From NCBI GenBank assembly GCA_016841445.1, contig JAENZD010000001.1:1612001-1676000 (forward strand): a stretch of DNA of 64,000 nt, read 5' to 3'. This DNA comes from Anaerolineaceae bacterium (lineage in GTDB: Bacteria; Chloroflexota; Anaerolineae; Anaerolineales; Anaerolineaceae). Below, piece after piece: positions 1 through 8,778 of this stretch. Within the stretch, counting starts at the first letter, position 1, and each line of letters starts with the position of its first letter. The position numbers and the translations under genes were made by a program. The notes beneath the pieces are model-generated. The model was given only the letters and a program-made list of their open reading frames with translations. It did no database searches and was not told the origin of the DNA.

Positions 1-398
1 CCGCCGTAATGCATCACCATGATCGCTTTTGTTTTATTGGTGATCAATGATTGAATTGAATTTGGTGAAATATTCAGATCATCCAAACTTGCAATATCAG
101 CGAAAATTGGATCTGCCCCGGTATAGCGGACGGCGTTCGCAGTCGCCACAAATGTCAGTGAGGGCAGGATCACCTCATCACCCGGACCAATCCCCATCGC
201 CAAACAAGCCAAATGCAAGGCGGCTGTCGCATTGGTGACCGCGAATGCGTGCTTTGCACCGGTGAATGCTCGAAAATCGGCTTCAAACGCCTGTGTGACT
301 GCGCCCATCGAAAGCCAACCGGAATGCACAACCTCGCGTACAGCCTCTTCCTCGTCAGAGGTAAAATTCACATCCGATAAAGGAACACGCCATTCCAC
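1..398 (-). CDS. DegT/DnrJ/EryC1/StrS sugar aminotransferase (partial, 3' end beyond left edge)
   Basis: PLP-dependent sugar aminotransferase that would move an amino group from glutamate to a nucleotide-linked ketosugar. Only about 132 N-terminal residues are visible. They show the family hallmarks: an opening VPLSDVNFTSDEEEAV, SGWLSMG near residue 26, NATAALHLA at 56-64, and GDEVILPSLTFVATANAV at 73-90. The Schiff-base lysine lies past the window edge. The start is taken as GTG at 398-396, three bases after the stop of the nucleotidyltransferase gene and about 9 nt downstream of a GGAG. It is the last visible gene of the sugar-nucleotide trio with the LegB-like dehydratase. It probably aminates the 4-keto product of that enzyme (inference). 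The family is clear; the substrate is not. Confidence 0.9.
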   Translation of the reverse strand, partial: MEWRVPLSDVNFTSDEEEAVREVVHSGWLSMGAVTQAFEADFRAFTGAKHAFAVTNATAALHLACLAMGIGPGDEVILPSLTFVATANAVRYTGADPIFADIASLDDLNISPNSIQSLITNKTKAIMVMHYG

Positions 399-401
399 AG
401 G

Positions 402-1115
402 TTAGATCTCCGGTAAGAATTGTGAACGCATACTGTCAAAGTCCTTATTTGCCTGGGTATAATCTTCATGGTTTCCCAGGTCCATCCAGTATTCACTATA
501 CGGATAACCAACCACCTTTTCTCCTGCTGCCAGTAATTTGCAAACGAGATCGGGAAAATCCAGGTATTCACCACTTTTGATATAATCCAGAACTCGGGGT
601 TCAAAAATATACATCCCCATGCTGACCTTATAATCCAACACAGGTTTTTCGTGATAATCTGTGACCTGGTAATTGCTTGGGTCCAGATCGATCACACCCA
701 GGTTGACTTTGTGCTGTCGTTCATGCATGGCGATCGTGCAAATACCACCCTGCTCATGGTGGAATTTAAAGAAATCATTGATGTCCAGCAGGGTCAACAC
801 ATCGCCATTGCTGACCAGGAAAGTGCGATCCAGGTCCGGTACCAGTACCAGCGGACCCGCCGTTCCCAGGGGTTTCGGTTCAAAGGAATAGGTGATATCC
901 AGATCAAACTGGGCACCATCCTGGAAAAATGCCTGCATCAACCCGGCCAGGTGACCGACAGTCAACACGATATGGTTGACCCCTCCCCGTTTTAATTGAC
1001 GCAGCAGGATTTCAAGGATGGTATATTCCCCGATCGGCATCATCGGTTTTGGTAAAACATAAGTGTAGGGTGCCAAACGTGTTCCACGTCCGCCGGCAAG
1101 AATAACTGCTTTCAC
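402..1115 (-). CDS. Sugar-1-phosphate nucleotidyltransferase
   Basis: Makes an NDP-sugar from a sugar-1-phosphate and an NTP. The 237 residues carry the nucleotidyltransferase signature LAGGRGTRL at 6-14, LPKPMMPIGEYTILE at about 21-35 with the substrate lysine, and a metal-binding aspartate in VSNGDVL near residue 104. The C-terminus ends in SEYWMDLGNHEDYTQANKDF, usual for guanylyl/cytidylyl-type single-domain enzymes, with no left-handed beta-helix tail. Its ATG overlaps the stop of the upstream dehydratase by 4 bases (1112-1115), implying translational coupling. Specificity cannot be read. A GlcN-1-P or mannose-1-P guanylyltransferase role would suit a legionaminic-type pathway, but that is inference. 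Confidence 0.9.
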   Translation of the reverse strand: MKAVILAGGRGTRLAPYTYVLPKPMMPIGEYTILEILLRQLKRGGVNHIVLTVGHLAGLMQAFFQDGAQFDLDITYSFEPKPLGTAGPLVLVPDLDRTFLVSNGDVLTLLDINDFFKFHHEQGGICTIAMHERQHKVNLGVIDLDPSNYQVTDYHEKPVLDYKVSMGMYIFEPRVLDYIKSGEYLDFPDLVCKLLAAGEKVVGYPYSEYWMDLGNHEDYTQANKDFDSMRSQFLPEI

Positions 1116-2104
1116 CTCTCGTACTCTCCAATTCTATACAAATCCAAATGCTCGCTGATCCAATCAATTGTTCGCGCAAGGCCCTCCCGGAAATCAATCC
1201 TGGGTTCCCAGCCCAACAGCTCCTGCGCTTTGCTGTTGTCAGACTGCAGCCGCATCACCTCAGATTTTTCAGGGCGCAATCGCGCTTCATCGACCACTAT
1301 TTTCACCGGTCTTCCAACCAGCTCAATCACCAGGTCCGCAAGCTCCTCAATCGTGATCTCTTCACCGTACCCCAGGTTGATCGTTTCTCCCGTCACTCCC
1401 GTGGACGCCGCAGCCCTAAGGAAACCATCGACTGTATCGCTCACGAATGTAAAGTCCCGTTTAGCATCAAGGTTACCCAGGTGGATCTCATCCTGCATCA
1501 GTGCCTGGGTGATGATCGTCGGGATCACCGCCCGCGCGGACTGCCCTGGACCGTAGGTATTGAAAGGCCGTACCGTCACCGCCTGCACATCAAATGCACG
1601 CCAGTAGCTTTCCACCAGCTTATCCGCCCCAATTTTGCTAGCTGAATACGGCGACTGCCCCTGCAGCGGATGCCTCTCATCAATCGGGACATACTGCGCT
1701 GTCCCGTACACCTCGCTTGTCGATGTGTGCACCAGCTGGCAGCCGTGTTCTCTGCATGCCTGCAGGACATTCAGCGTTCCAATCACATTGCTCTGTACAA
1801 CTTCAACCGGATGGATATACGAATACGGGATCGAGATCAGCGCACCCAGATGGAAAATGAGATCAACATCCTGGGCAGCATGATCCACAGCATCAGGATC
1901 CCGCAAATCACCAAAGACGAGTTCCAACTGCTCCTGAGACTCTCGGGGTAGAAACTTAAGCAGTCCCATTTCAGCATTGGATGTGTAACGTAAAAATGGG
2001 CGCACAGATGCCCCAAGATCTAATAATTGCCGCACCAGTTCGCTTCCAATAAAACCACCGGCGCCGGTAACAAGGATTCTTTTCTTCTCAAAATAATTCG
2101 TCAT
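1112..2104 (-). CDS. NAD-dependent 4,6-dehydratase, LegB-like SDR
   Basis: Extended short-chain dehydrogenase acting on a nucleotide sugar. The 330 residues have the NAD motif TGAGGFIG at 13-20, the catalytic Y153-x3-K157 in SPYSASK, and HTSTSEVYG at about 126-134. The stretches IPYSY, PLQGQSPYSASKIGAD and RPFNTYGPGQSARAVIPTII resemble the LegB dehydratases, which make UDP-4-keto-6-deoxy-GlcNAc in legionaminic acid synthesis. Its start (2104) shares bases with the stop of the upstream sugar transferase, and its stop overlaps the next start, so it sits in a tightly coupled run. Other UDP-GlcNAc epimerase/dehydratases of the same SDR branch remain possible. Confidence 0.88.
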   Translation of the reverse strand: MTNYFEKKRILVTGAGGFIGSELVRQLLDLGASVRPFLRYTSNAEMGLLKFLPRESQEQLELVFGDLRDPDAVDHAAQDVDLIFHLGALISIPYSYIHPVEVVQSNVIGTLNVLQACREHGCQLVHTSTSEVYGTAQYVPIDERHPLQGQSPYSASKIGADKLVESYWRAFDVQAVTVRPFNTYGPGQSARAVIPTIITQALMQDEIHLGNLDAKRDFTFVSDTVDGFLRAAASTGVTGETINLGYGEEITIEELADLVIELVGRPVKIVVDEARLRPEKSEVMRLQSDNSKAQELLGWEPRIDFREGLARTIDWISEHLDLYRIGEYER

Positions 2105-3627
2105 TATTCCTCAATCGCTGTCTGATGGCGCAGCGATGTGTTAAACACTTTCACCAGATCCGGGATTTCGATGACCTTAGCGGAAGTACTTTTGCATACC
2201 TCTAATAATTGCCGCTGTTTAACAGGCTGAATATTCGAGATCGCAAAAACGATCAAGCCCACATCATATTTCTCTACAAGGTCAGGTATTTTCCTCGTCT
2301 CATCCAAAACCCGGTATCCATTGATGCATAGCCCTTGCTTTTTTGGGTCGTCATCTACAATGCCAACAATACCAAACACATCCCGGAATGAGCTTCGACC
2401 CAGCAGCCACACCGCCATCTCGCCAAGTTCCCCCACCCCGACAACCAATACCCGTTCACCGATCAGCACAGAAGTCTTTCGAAGCAGCAGCCAGCGGTTG
2501 GCAATACCGGTAAAAAGCCGCTCCCGGTACCGCACAGCAACCAGCCCGATGAATGTCATCACCCCGATCAGCCAAAACATGCTGAAAGGAACCCAGGGTT
2601 CGGTGACAACAAAGCGGTTGAGCCCCCACAGCACAGCACAGGTTAATCCAATTGAAAAGCCGATATCCAGGACATAGGTTGGGCTGGCAGTCGTCCACTT
2701 GATCGTGTTCAATCCTAACAAAATATTGATCAAGCTGATCAATAAAGCCATTCCCAGGGCAATCCCCAGGTAAACAACAGCACCCAGGTTGATCACCGTG
2801 CTGATCCGCCAGACGATACCCGACAGGCCCACCATAAACGTTGTCACTAATATGTCCACAACAAACCAGGAGAAGATCCCATGGTAAAACCGGTAGAATA
2901 TGCCCGCATAAAAGGATCGCTCTTTAAACTTTGCACTGCGCAAGGCAGGCAGCAGTGCGATGATTGTCATGAAAATAACATCAAAATCCGATAAGATCGA
3001 AAAGTTCCGGACATAAAGCTGGTCCAACCGCAGTTTATCCGGCAGTATCTGCTTCATATATTTATCCAGGATGTTCGTGGTTTCAAGCATCTTTTCTTCA
3101 TTGCGATAAACCACCGAAGCAGGGCTGGTGATTCCCGGACGAAGCGACAGCACTTCATCGCGCACGTCCTCCGGCCATTTTTTAACCACCTCCAGGACCT
3201 CAGGCCGCGGACCAACCAGGCTCATCTCCCCGATAAAGACATTCAACAGCTGGGGCAGCTCGTTCAGTTTTGTGTCCCTCAGCCAGCCGCCAAACGGCGT
3301 GATCCTGTCATCCCCCTCACCTGTGATGGACGGGCCATCATACGATTCAGGTGTCTCATACATCGTGCGGAACTTCAGCATTTTGAACAGCTTGCCATCT
3401 TTCCCGACACGTTCCCCGTGAAAATAAACCGGTCCCTTGGAATCCAGTTTGATCCCGATTGCGATCAATCCGAACAATGGCGCGGTGAGGATCAACCCTA
3501 AAAATGAAAGAACAAGGTCCATCGTTCTTTTGATCATGCTGTGGATCCCAAGCCGTACATTTGACTTAATTTTTCTAATTCGCTTTCGATCTGCTTTTAT
3601 TCTTTTTTCTATACCAATTTCTGTCAT
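2104..3627 (-). CDS. Polyprenyl-phosphate sugar-1-phosphate transferase with reversed domain order
   Basis: Initiating enzyme that would place a sugar-1-phosphate on undecaprenyl phosphate at the inner membrane face. Residues about 31-210 form a complete bacterial sugar transferase (WcaJ/PglC-type) domain: one hydrophobic helix at 38-60, FKMLKFRTMY at 81-90, RDTKLNELPQLLNVF at 117-131 and MSLVGPRPE at 135-143. The remaining half has about four membrane helices (roughly 256-366) and then a Rossmann domain with VVGVGELG at 395-402. In WcaJ/WbaP-type proteins the membrane and CoA-binding-like part comes first, so the order here is reversed. A GCAGGGG lies about 10 nt before the ATG. Function is well supported; the purpose of the swap is unknown. 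Confidence 0.9.
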   Translation of the reverse strand: MTEIGIEKRIKADRKRIRKIKSNVRLGIHSMIKRTMDLVLSFLGLILTAPLFGLIAIGIKLDSKGPVYFHGERVGKDGKLFKMLKFRTMYETPESYDGPSITGEGDDRITPFGGWLRDTKLNELPQLLNVFIGEMSLVGPRPEVLEVVKKWPEDVRDEVLSLRPGITSPASVVYRNEEKMLETTNILDKYMKQILPDKLRLDQLYVRNFSILSDFDVIFMTIIALLPALRSAKFKERSFYAGIFYRFYHGIFSWFVVDILVTTFMVGLSGIVWRISTVINLGAVVYLGIALGMALLISLINILLGLNTIKWTTASPTYVLDIGFSIGLTCAVLWGLNRFVVTEPWVPFSMFWLIGVMTFIGLVAVRYRERLFTGIANRWLLLRKTSVLIGERVLVVGVGELGEMAVWLLGRSSFRDVFGIVGIVDDDPKKQGLCINGYRVLDETRKIPDLVEKYDVGLIVFAISNIQPVKQRQLLEVCKSTSAKVIEIPDLVKVFNTSLRHQTAIEE

Positions 3628-3691
3628 CTGATTACGCCCCTGCAGGAAATTATAATAATAGGAGGCAAAGATTAAAATAAACTATAAAAAT

Positions 3692-3697
3692 ATTATA
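3692..3697 (-). promoter_or_regulatory. Possible internal -10 element
   Basis: The AT-rich 119-bp gap between the methyltransferase and the sugar transferase reads TATAAT on the minus strand at 3697-3692, about 65 nt before the sugar transferase start. No convincing -35 or TG extension is present, so this may only reflect AT-rich spacer. Confidence 0.25.
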
Positions 3698-3746
3698 ACT
3701 TAAAACTTAGTACTGATTATTCTAATTGAACATCAAAGCAAGAAAC

Positions 3747-4445
3747 TCATTTCTTCCTGATCAAAGCCAAATAATGGGAATTAAATATGCCTAAGGATTC
3801 CAGGAGCATGCCAAAAAGCCACGAAATTGGAACAATTTTGCGTGCAATTGGCGGTGCAAGGGTTATTTTCCTGCAATAGATATCACACCCTGGAAATAGC
3901 GTCTTAATTTCTGACCGGTTAATGCCTGCTGTTTGCCTGTTCGACGGATTCCACCAAAAATCATACCAAATGATTACGCCATCCTCATCAAGTACTCTTA
4001 ACATTTCAAACGCCATCGCTTTTTTCATGGACACATCCAGAATTGAAGAAAAAGCCGTAAATTGGGTTACCAGGTTGAAGTATCCAGACTGAAACGGCAA
4101 TCTTTGGGCATCTGAGTTTATAAGCCTTGATGAGCTGAGGCGTAATCTCGCAGCTTGTAGTCGATCATACAGCAAGTCCACACCGGCAAGTTTGTGAGAT
4201 TCAGCACCATATTTCACCAAATCCAACAAAATGCCCCCACTTCCACAACCGATATCAAGTATTTTTAAATCCGTCAATTTTGGAACACGATTCTTTGATA
4301 AAGCCTGTAATAAATGTCGTTCTCGCTGTTGAATCGTAAACAGATGTGGTTTATTTAAATAAGAATAGCGCTCAGTTTGTTTCGGTTGATTGCTCCGTTC
4401 TTGATATACTTTTCGCAACCGGTCTATATCATCAGCATTTGGCAA
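3747..4445 (-). CDS. Class I SAM-dependent methyltransferase
   Basis: Probable sugar or lipid methyltransferase of the polysaccharide locus. The 232 residues show motif I DIGCGSG at 64-70 and an acidic residue after strand 2 in GVDLLYD. Next comes the post-I stretch INSDAQRLPFQSGYFNLV, typical of the Methyltransf_11 group, then VLDEDGVIIWYDFWW. It lies 8 bases after the GT2 gene that ends upstream in map order, on the same strand. The substrate is unknown; O-methylation of a glycan residue is the simplest guess from context. Confidence 0.82.
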   Translation of the reverse strand: MPNADDIDRLRKVYQERSNQPKQTERYSYLNKPHLFTIQQRERHLLQALSKNRVPKLTDLKILDIGCGSGGILLDLVKYGAESHKLAGVDLLYDRLQAARLRLSSSRLINSDAQRLPFQSGYFNLVTQFTAFSSILDVSMKKAMAFEMLRVLDEDGVIIWYDFWWNPSNRQTAGINRSEIKTLFPGCDIYCRKITLAPPIARKIVPISWLFGMLLESLGIFNSHYLALIRKK

Positions 4446-4453
4446 AACTCACC

Positions 4454-5461
4454 TCAATCCCTCACTCTAAAACGCCATCGATTCCAAAACTTAACCAATC
4501 CCACCAAAAAACCCAACCCATATCCAATATGGATAATGGCAAAGATAATAGGAAGCAACCAGCATTTCCGACATCGATTCTTAATCCCGATTGCAAAAGA
4601 TGCCAAACTATTTAGCAGTAGATACCCGCCATATACCGGTGCCGCTACGACCCACCCCAAAGGGTGCAGGAGAGTCACCAGAAGTGAAGCCGCAAGCGCA
4701 AAAACAAAAACAGGAGGGGTAAACTGCCTTGTGCGCATCTGCTTGGGATGTTTCTGAAGTACCCTGACCTTCCAAAACCCATATTGAAAAAATTGCTGCC
4801 ACAATTTCCTTAATGACCCCCGGCTGTAATAAGTCGAGTGTACATCCTCAGCCAAAAGGACCTTTCCCCCTTCTTTGCGGATCCGGTAATTATATTCATC
4901 ATCCTGATCCCGCACTAATTCTTCGTCATACATTCCAACTTTTTCAATGATCGTATGGGTATACGCCGGAAATGGCACTGTATCGACCAGTTTTGTCTTT
5001 CCGGATTCTGTTCGAAATGACGAGCCACCCACCCCAAACTTCGAACTCATCGCAAGGGCGATCGCCACTGATAGGTCGTCCTCACCAATAGACCGCATGG
5101 GTCCGCCCACACCATCCACGCCTGCGTCTGTAATATGCGCCACACACTGACGGACGTAGTCAGATGCAATCACGCAGTGCCCATCCACCCGGATCAGGAT
5201 CTCACCTTTTGCCAAAGGCGTCAGGAGGTTCAATCCTTTAGCAACGATCTTCCCGGGGTTGTCGAAAAGTTTGACACAGGAATACTCTTCCGCATATTGG
5301 GCAATCAGCTCTCGGGTGCCGTCATCCGACATGCCGTCAGCGATCAGGACTTCCAGCTGGGTCAGGGGGTAGTCCTGGGATATAACAGCGTCCAGGCAGC
5401 GCTCAATATAGGCAGCTTCATTTCGTATGGGGATCAGGATTGACACGAATGGAAGATTCAT
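4454..5461 (-). CDS. GT2 family glycosyltransferase with C-terminal membrane helices
   Basis: Inverting GT-A glycosyltransferase resembling succinoglycan ExoA-type enzymes. It opens with VSILIPIRNEAAYIERCLDAV, has DGMSDDGT near residue 46 and the metal-binding DGH (IRVDGHCVI) near 93. An RDQDDEYNYRIRKEGG acceptor-side motif follows near 190. The C-terminal quarter holds two to three hydrophobic stretches (around FVFALAASLLVTLLHPLGWVV and LLPIIFAIIHIGYGLGFLVG), so it is membrane-anchored and probably acts on lipid-linked intermediates. It starts three bases after the stop of the CapK-like gene. Sugar donor and acceptor cannot be assigned. Confidence 0.88.
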   Translation of the reverse strand: MNLPFVSILIPIRNEAAYIERCLDAVISQDYPLTQLEVLIADGMSDDGTRELIAQYAEEYSCVKLFDNPGKIVAKGLNLLTPLAKGEILIRVDGHCVIASDYVRQCVAHITDAGVDGVGGPMRSIGEDDLSVAIALAMSSKFGVGGSSFRTESGKTKLVDTVPFPAYTHTIIEKVGMYDEELVRDQDDEYNYRIRKEGGKVLLAEDVHSTYYSRGSLRKLWQQFFQYGFWKVRVLQKHPKQMRTRQFTPPVFVFALAASLLVTLLHPLGWVVAAPVYGGYLLLNSLASFAIGIKNRCRKCWLLPIIFAIIHIGYGLGFLVGLVKFWNRWRFRVRD

Positions 5462-5464
5462 CAG

Positions 5465-6838
5465 CTAGCGCACCTTCGAAATGACTGCCCGGAATTTGCC
5501 AGCTTTTGTCAGCGGTATCTCACTGACCGTCTCAACCACCACCTGGACATTGTCCCCAAGGCGCTGCTTCATCCGTTGGATAATATTTTCAACATCCGTC
5601 TCGCCAAAATTCGGTGAGGGGACAACCCGAACGGAAAAAGTATCCAGTGTTTCCTGGATAATCTGACCTTTCACAACATTGGGCTGGTCCACAAAAATGC
5701 CATGAAATCGCACCAACTGCCTGCCATCCGGGCCAGTAACCACGTCTTCAATCCTGCCGACCACTTCTTTGATCACAGGCATGTTCCGTCCGCAAGGACA
5801 GGGCTCCGGGTCCCAGGCTGCCAGGTCACCCAGCCGAAATCGAACCAGGGGCTGGTAGGATCGTGCCAGGCAAGTCGTCACAACCTCCCCACCCTCACCG
5901 GGTAGGCAAGGCGACCCATCCGGATGTAAGATTTCCACGATCCCGACATCCGGGCTCACATGCAGGCGCCCCGCTTCACACTCGCTCGCGAACAAGGCGT
6001 TTTCTACCGTGCTGTACTCCTCAAAAACACGGCAGCCATAAGCCTGCTGCATCGTTTCTCGCATTTGGGGTGTCACCTTCTCGCTGGTCGTGATCACTGC
6101 TTTCAAGGCAGGAACCTGCAGACCCTGCGCCAGGATGAATTTAGCCAGCAAGTAGTATGAAACGGCATAGCCTGTCAACCACTTCGTGCCATGCTGCCAT
6201 AATGCCTCAACATAACGGGGCGCAGTTTCCGGCTTAAGGTGGAAGGCAGAAAAATAAATCTGCTTTTCAGGCCGGTTATACCGGTAGATATGGGTTTCTT
6301 CATCAGGGTCATGTTCAATGATCCTGCCTGAGAAGGTTGCTCTTGGTTCATCAAACGATACCCCTGCCCAATTCGCTGATCGCACCTCACGCAGTGCCAG
6401 GGAGTTTCGCAGCTCGGAAAGCGTATACACCACAGAGATCGGTGTTCCTGTGGAACCGCTCGTATGAAAAGGAAATTTGATCAAGGGCTTCTGATCTTGC
6501 CGCAGAAATTGCCCTGAATCCTGCCGCAGTGCTGTTTTTTCTAATAAAGGCAGGGCAGATAGCTCACCTTTTAGCGCGGCCTGCCAGGTTTCTTGAGACC
6601 AAGCTTTCTTATAATAGGGGACATGCCTTACACAAATACCTACTAAATCTTTTAAGCGCTTTTTCTGCCAGGCTTCCCACTCATCATCTGAAAAGCCTTC
6701 CCGCTGGCGGTAGCTGTCTTCATGCTGCTGGTAGTTTCCGCCAAAGCGAGCCCAATGCCAGTAGCGACCATAGATGGAAACCAGCAAATTTTGGGTCCAA
6801 ACCGGCAGCCAGCGGTAAATCCGCTCAAATTTAGCCAC
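5465..6838 (-). CDS. CapK/PaaK-like adenylate-forming enzyme
   Basis: Member of the phenylacetate-CoA ligase-like AMP-binding superfamily found in capsule loci as CapK. The P-loop-like SGSTGTP is at 127-133. Further on are VITTSEKVTP, FEEYSTVEN, a cysteine pair in DPEPCPCGRNMP and the hinge-like RFRLGDLA. Length (457 residues) matches the family. In polysaccharide loci such proteins are thought to activate an acid for transfer to a sugar or lipid, but the substrate is not established. Its first 8 bases overlap the end of the GT4 gene upstream (6831-6838), so the two are probably translated together. Confidence 0.82.
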   Translation of the reverse strand: MAKFERIYRWLPVWTQNLLVSIYGRYWHWARFGGNYQQHEDSYRQREGFSDDEWEAWQKKRLKDLVGICVRHVPYYKKAWSQETWQAALKGELSALPLLEKTALRQDSGQFLRQDQKPLIKFPFHTSGSTGTPISVVYTLSELRNSLALREVRSANWAGVSFDEPRATFSGRIIEHDPDEETHIYRYNRPEKQIYFSAFHLKPETAPRYVEALWQHGTKWLTGYAVSYYLLAKFILAQGLQVPALKAVITTSEKVTPQMRETMQQAYGCRVFEEYSTVENALFASECEAGRLHVSPDVGIVEILHPDGSPCLPGEGGEVVTTCLARSYQPLVRFRLGDLAAWDPEPCPCGRNMPVIKEVVGRIEDVVTGPDGRQLVRFHGIFVDQPNVVKGQIIQETLDTFSVRVVPSPNFGETDVENIIQRMKQRLGDNVQVVVETVSEIPLTKAGKFRAVISKVR

Positions 6839-7886
6839 GGGAGGACTCCCCCAACGCTAAGAACAATTGCTCCCAATTATCAAGGATCTCCGGCCAGTCA
6901 TATTGCTCAGCTTTCTTACGCGCCTGGTATGAAAGCTGCCCTGCCAGGTGAGGGTCGCTGAGCAATAATTCAACTGCTTCAATCATCTTCGGTTCATCCC
7001 CTGGCGGAACCAGTAAGGCTTCAACCTGGTTTGCGGCGAGATAAGGAATCCCACCTACATCGGTTGAAACAACGCAAAGACCATTCGCCATTGCTTCAAC
7101 CATGCTGCGCGGCGACGTATCATAATTGGTGGTGTTGATAAAGATATCGGCCTGATCCAGATAGCTGAAAATTGCATCATGGGGTACACCCTGGATGATC
7201 GTGAGATGGTCCGTAACCCCCAATCGATGAGCGGTTTCCATAACTTCCGCCAGGCTACCATCCCCTTTATCCGGGCCTATCATCGTCAGGTGGACCTCAG
7301 GGTAGCGATCCCGCAAGCCGGCAGTAACCTTCACCGCCAGCGTAGGATTGTATACTTTATGAAATGCCCGTACCCAGATCAATTTTGGCTTCAGGTGATC
7401 GCGCTGACGAAACTTCGTGGCATCCAGGTTAATCGGGTTAGGGATCATCCGAATATCCGAGCGAAATTGCGCAAAGCCATTCATCAAAAAGGGAGACGGT
7501 GTCACCACCAGACTGGCAGATCTTAATAAACGTCTGACCCGCCTTGGGTGGCTCCTTGAAAATTGGGGCAGCCCCCCGCCATGAAGCGTCAGCAGGATAG
7601 GCTTCCGCAAACACTTTAGCAAGCCTGCGCAGGCTTCAGCAAAGATAAAAGCTTTCCCGCTGAAAACGTCAATCTGGGCTAAATCATAATCGTTTCGCCT
7701 GGCCCATGCAGTCCACAGCATATCCAACAGCCGCAGCAGCTGGTTCTCCCTGGAAGATGTCGTCAGAACCTCGTAACCCACCTGCCGTAACCGCTCGGAT
7801 AAAGAATGCCAGATGTTTTTATTGTGGCGAGGCGATGCCAAATAATTGCTGACCATTAGCAACCCTGGTTTACTTTGTTCAGGCAT
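6831..7886 (-). CDS. GT4 family glycosyltransferase
   Basis: Retaining GT-B glycosyltransferase of 351 residues. The C-terminal donor domain shows GPDKGDGSLAEVMETAHRLG, the FINTTNYDTSPRSMVEAMANG region that replaces the usual EGxPxxxxEAMAxG, and VVSTDVGGIPYL. The N-terminal acceptor domain has LTLHGGGLPQFSR. The start at 7886 overlaps the end of the polysaccharide deacetylase gene (7879-7886). It is one of several GT4 enzymes in the locus; linkage and sugar are not predictable here. Confidence 0.87.
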   Translation of the reverse strand: MPEQSKPGLLMVSNYLASPRHNKNIWHSLSERLRQVGYEVLTTSSRENQLLRLLDMLWTAWARRNDYDLAQIDVFSGKAFIFAEACAGLLKCLRKPILLTLHGGGLPQFSRSHPRRVRRLLRSASLVVTPSPFLMNGFAQFRSDIRMIPNPINLDATKFRQRDHLKPKLIWVRAFHKVYNPTLAVKVTAGLRDRYPEVHLTMIGPDKGDGSLAEVMETAHRLGVTDHLTIIQGVPHDAIFSYLDQADIFINTTNYDTSPRSMVEAMANGLCVVSTDVGGIPYLAANQVEALLVPPGDEPKMIEAVELLLSDPHLAGQLSYQARKKAEQYDWPEILDNWEQLFLALGESSRG

Positions 7887-8778
7887 TCTGCTTCCTCAAA
7901 CGCTGGATGGCATTCCCCACGCCAATGACTTTAAGCTTCAATTTCAACAGGGATGGTGAGTAGATATCGACCCTGGGTATTTCAAAGCGGAAATCTGCCC
8001 CCAAATGGTGAGGTTTGACGGCACAAGCCGCCTCAAATCCGACCTGCCGCACTGCGGTTAGCGCTTCTTCATTATAAACCCCGCCCGGGTATGCAAAATA
8101 CCGGACTGGCTTACCGGAAAGCTCCTCCAGGAGAGTCCTATTCTTCACCATCTCATCCATCTGCACCCGGAAAGAGATCTGGTCCAAAAATGGATGCCGG
8201 TGGGTATGACCGCCTAAACGGAGCATCGTCTCACCCCCAAATTGGGCGATCTGCTCCCCGGTCAATCCCAGGTATTTCCCGGTGATCAACTCGGGCAATG
8301 GGTAATTCCTGGTAAATTCCGCCGAAAAGCCAACCGCATCACCGCTATCCCGTGCCAGCCGGATCAACATCCGCCATGCCTTGTATCGCTCCTTTTTAGT
8401 AGTTAATTGATAGCCCTGTTCATTGATCACAATTTCCTGGTAAGCATTCTCAAAACACAGGGCGTTGAAATACACGAACCATAAAAGCTGACCATCTTCC
8501 AAATGCGAGGTGGTCACAAAAAATGTAGCCGGAACCTGGTTTTTAATTAAGAAAGACGAGATAAGGGCAAAGGTCTCCCGGTAGCCGTCATCAAATGTCA
8601 ACACTATCCGCCGTTTGGCATCCGGATCCTTTAGATAATCCTCCATTGAAACGACCTCATAGTGCGATCTCAGCCAGCGGATGTGTCTCTTAAACACAGA
8701 CAGGCGGATGATTTTTCCAGCGTTCCTGGCATCCTTGGGGGTGGAATCCGGGAAGATCAGGTGATAGAGCAGGATCAT
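7879..8778 (-). CDS. Polysaccharide deacetylase (NodB homology domain)
   Basis: CE4-type metal-dependent deacetylase that removes N- or O-acetyl groups from glycans. Motif 1 TFDDGY is at 61-66 with the catalytic base and metal aspartate. Motif 2 is present as GGHTHRHPFL, giving the two metal histidines, and motif 3 as RYFAYPGGVYN. No signal peptide is seen: it begins MILLYHLIFP, common in cytoplasmic members acting on nucleotide- or lipid-linked sugars. It abuts the GT4 gene upstream (stop and start separated by one base). An intact active site is seen; the acetylated substrate is unknown. Confidence 0.88.
   Translation of the reverse strand: MILLYHLIFPDSTPKDARNAGKIIRLSVFKRHIRWLRSHYEVVSMEDYLKDPDAKRRIVLTFDDGYRETFALISSFLIKNQVPATFFVTTSHLEDGQLLWFVYFNALCFENAYQEIVINEQGYQLTTKKERYKAWRMLIRLARDSGDAVGFSAEFTRNYPLPELITGKYLGLTGEQIAQFGGETMLRLGGHTHRHPFLDQISFRVQMDEMVKNRTLLEELSGKPVRYFAYPGGVYNEEALTAVRQVGFEAACAVKPHHLGADFRFEIPRVDIYSPSLLKLKLKVIGVGNAIQRLRKQNA

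Noticed and set aside
1148-1645. Long plus-strand open frame opposite the LegB-like gene
   Set aside because: It is antisense to a well-recognised SDR, has no domain-like sequence and no ribosome site; a shadow frame.
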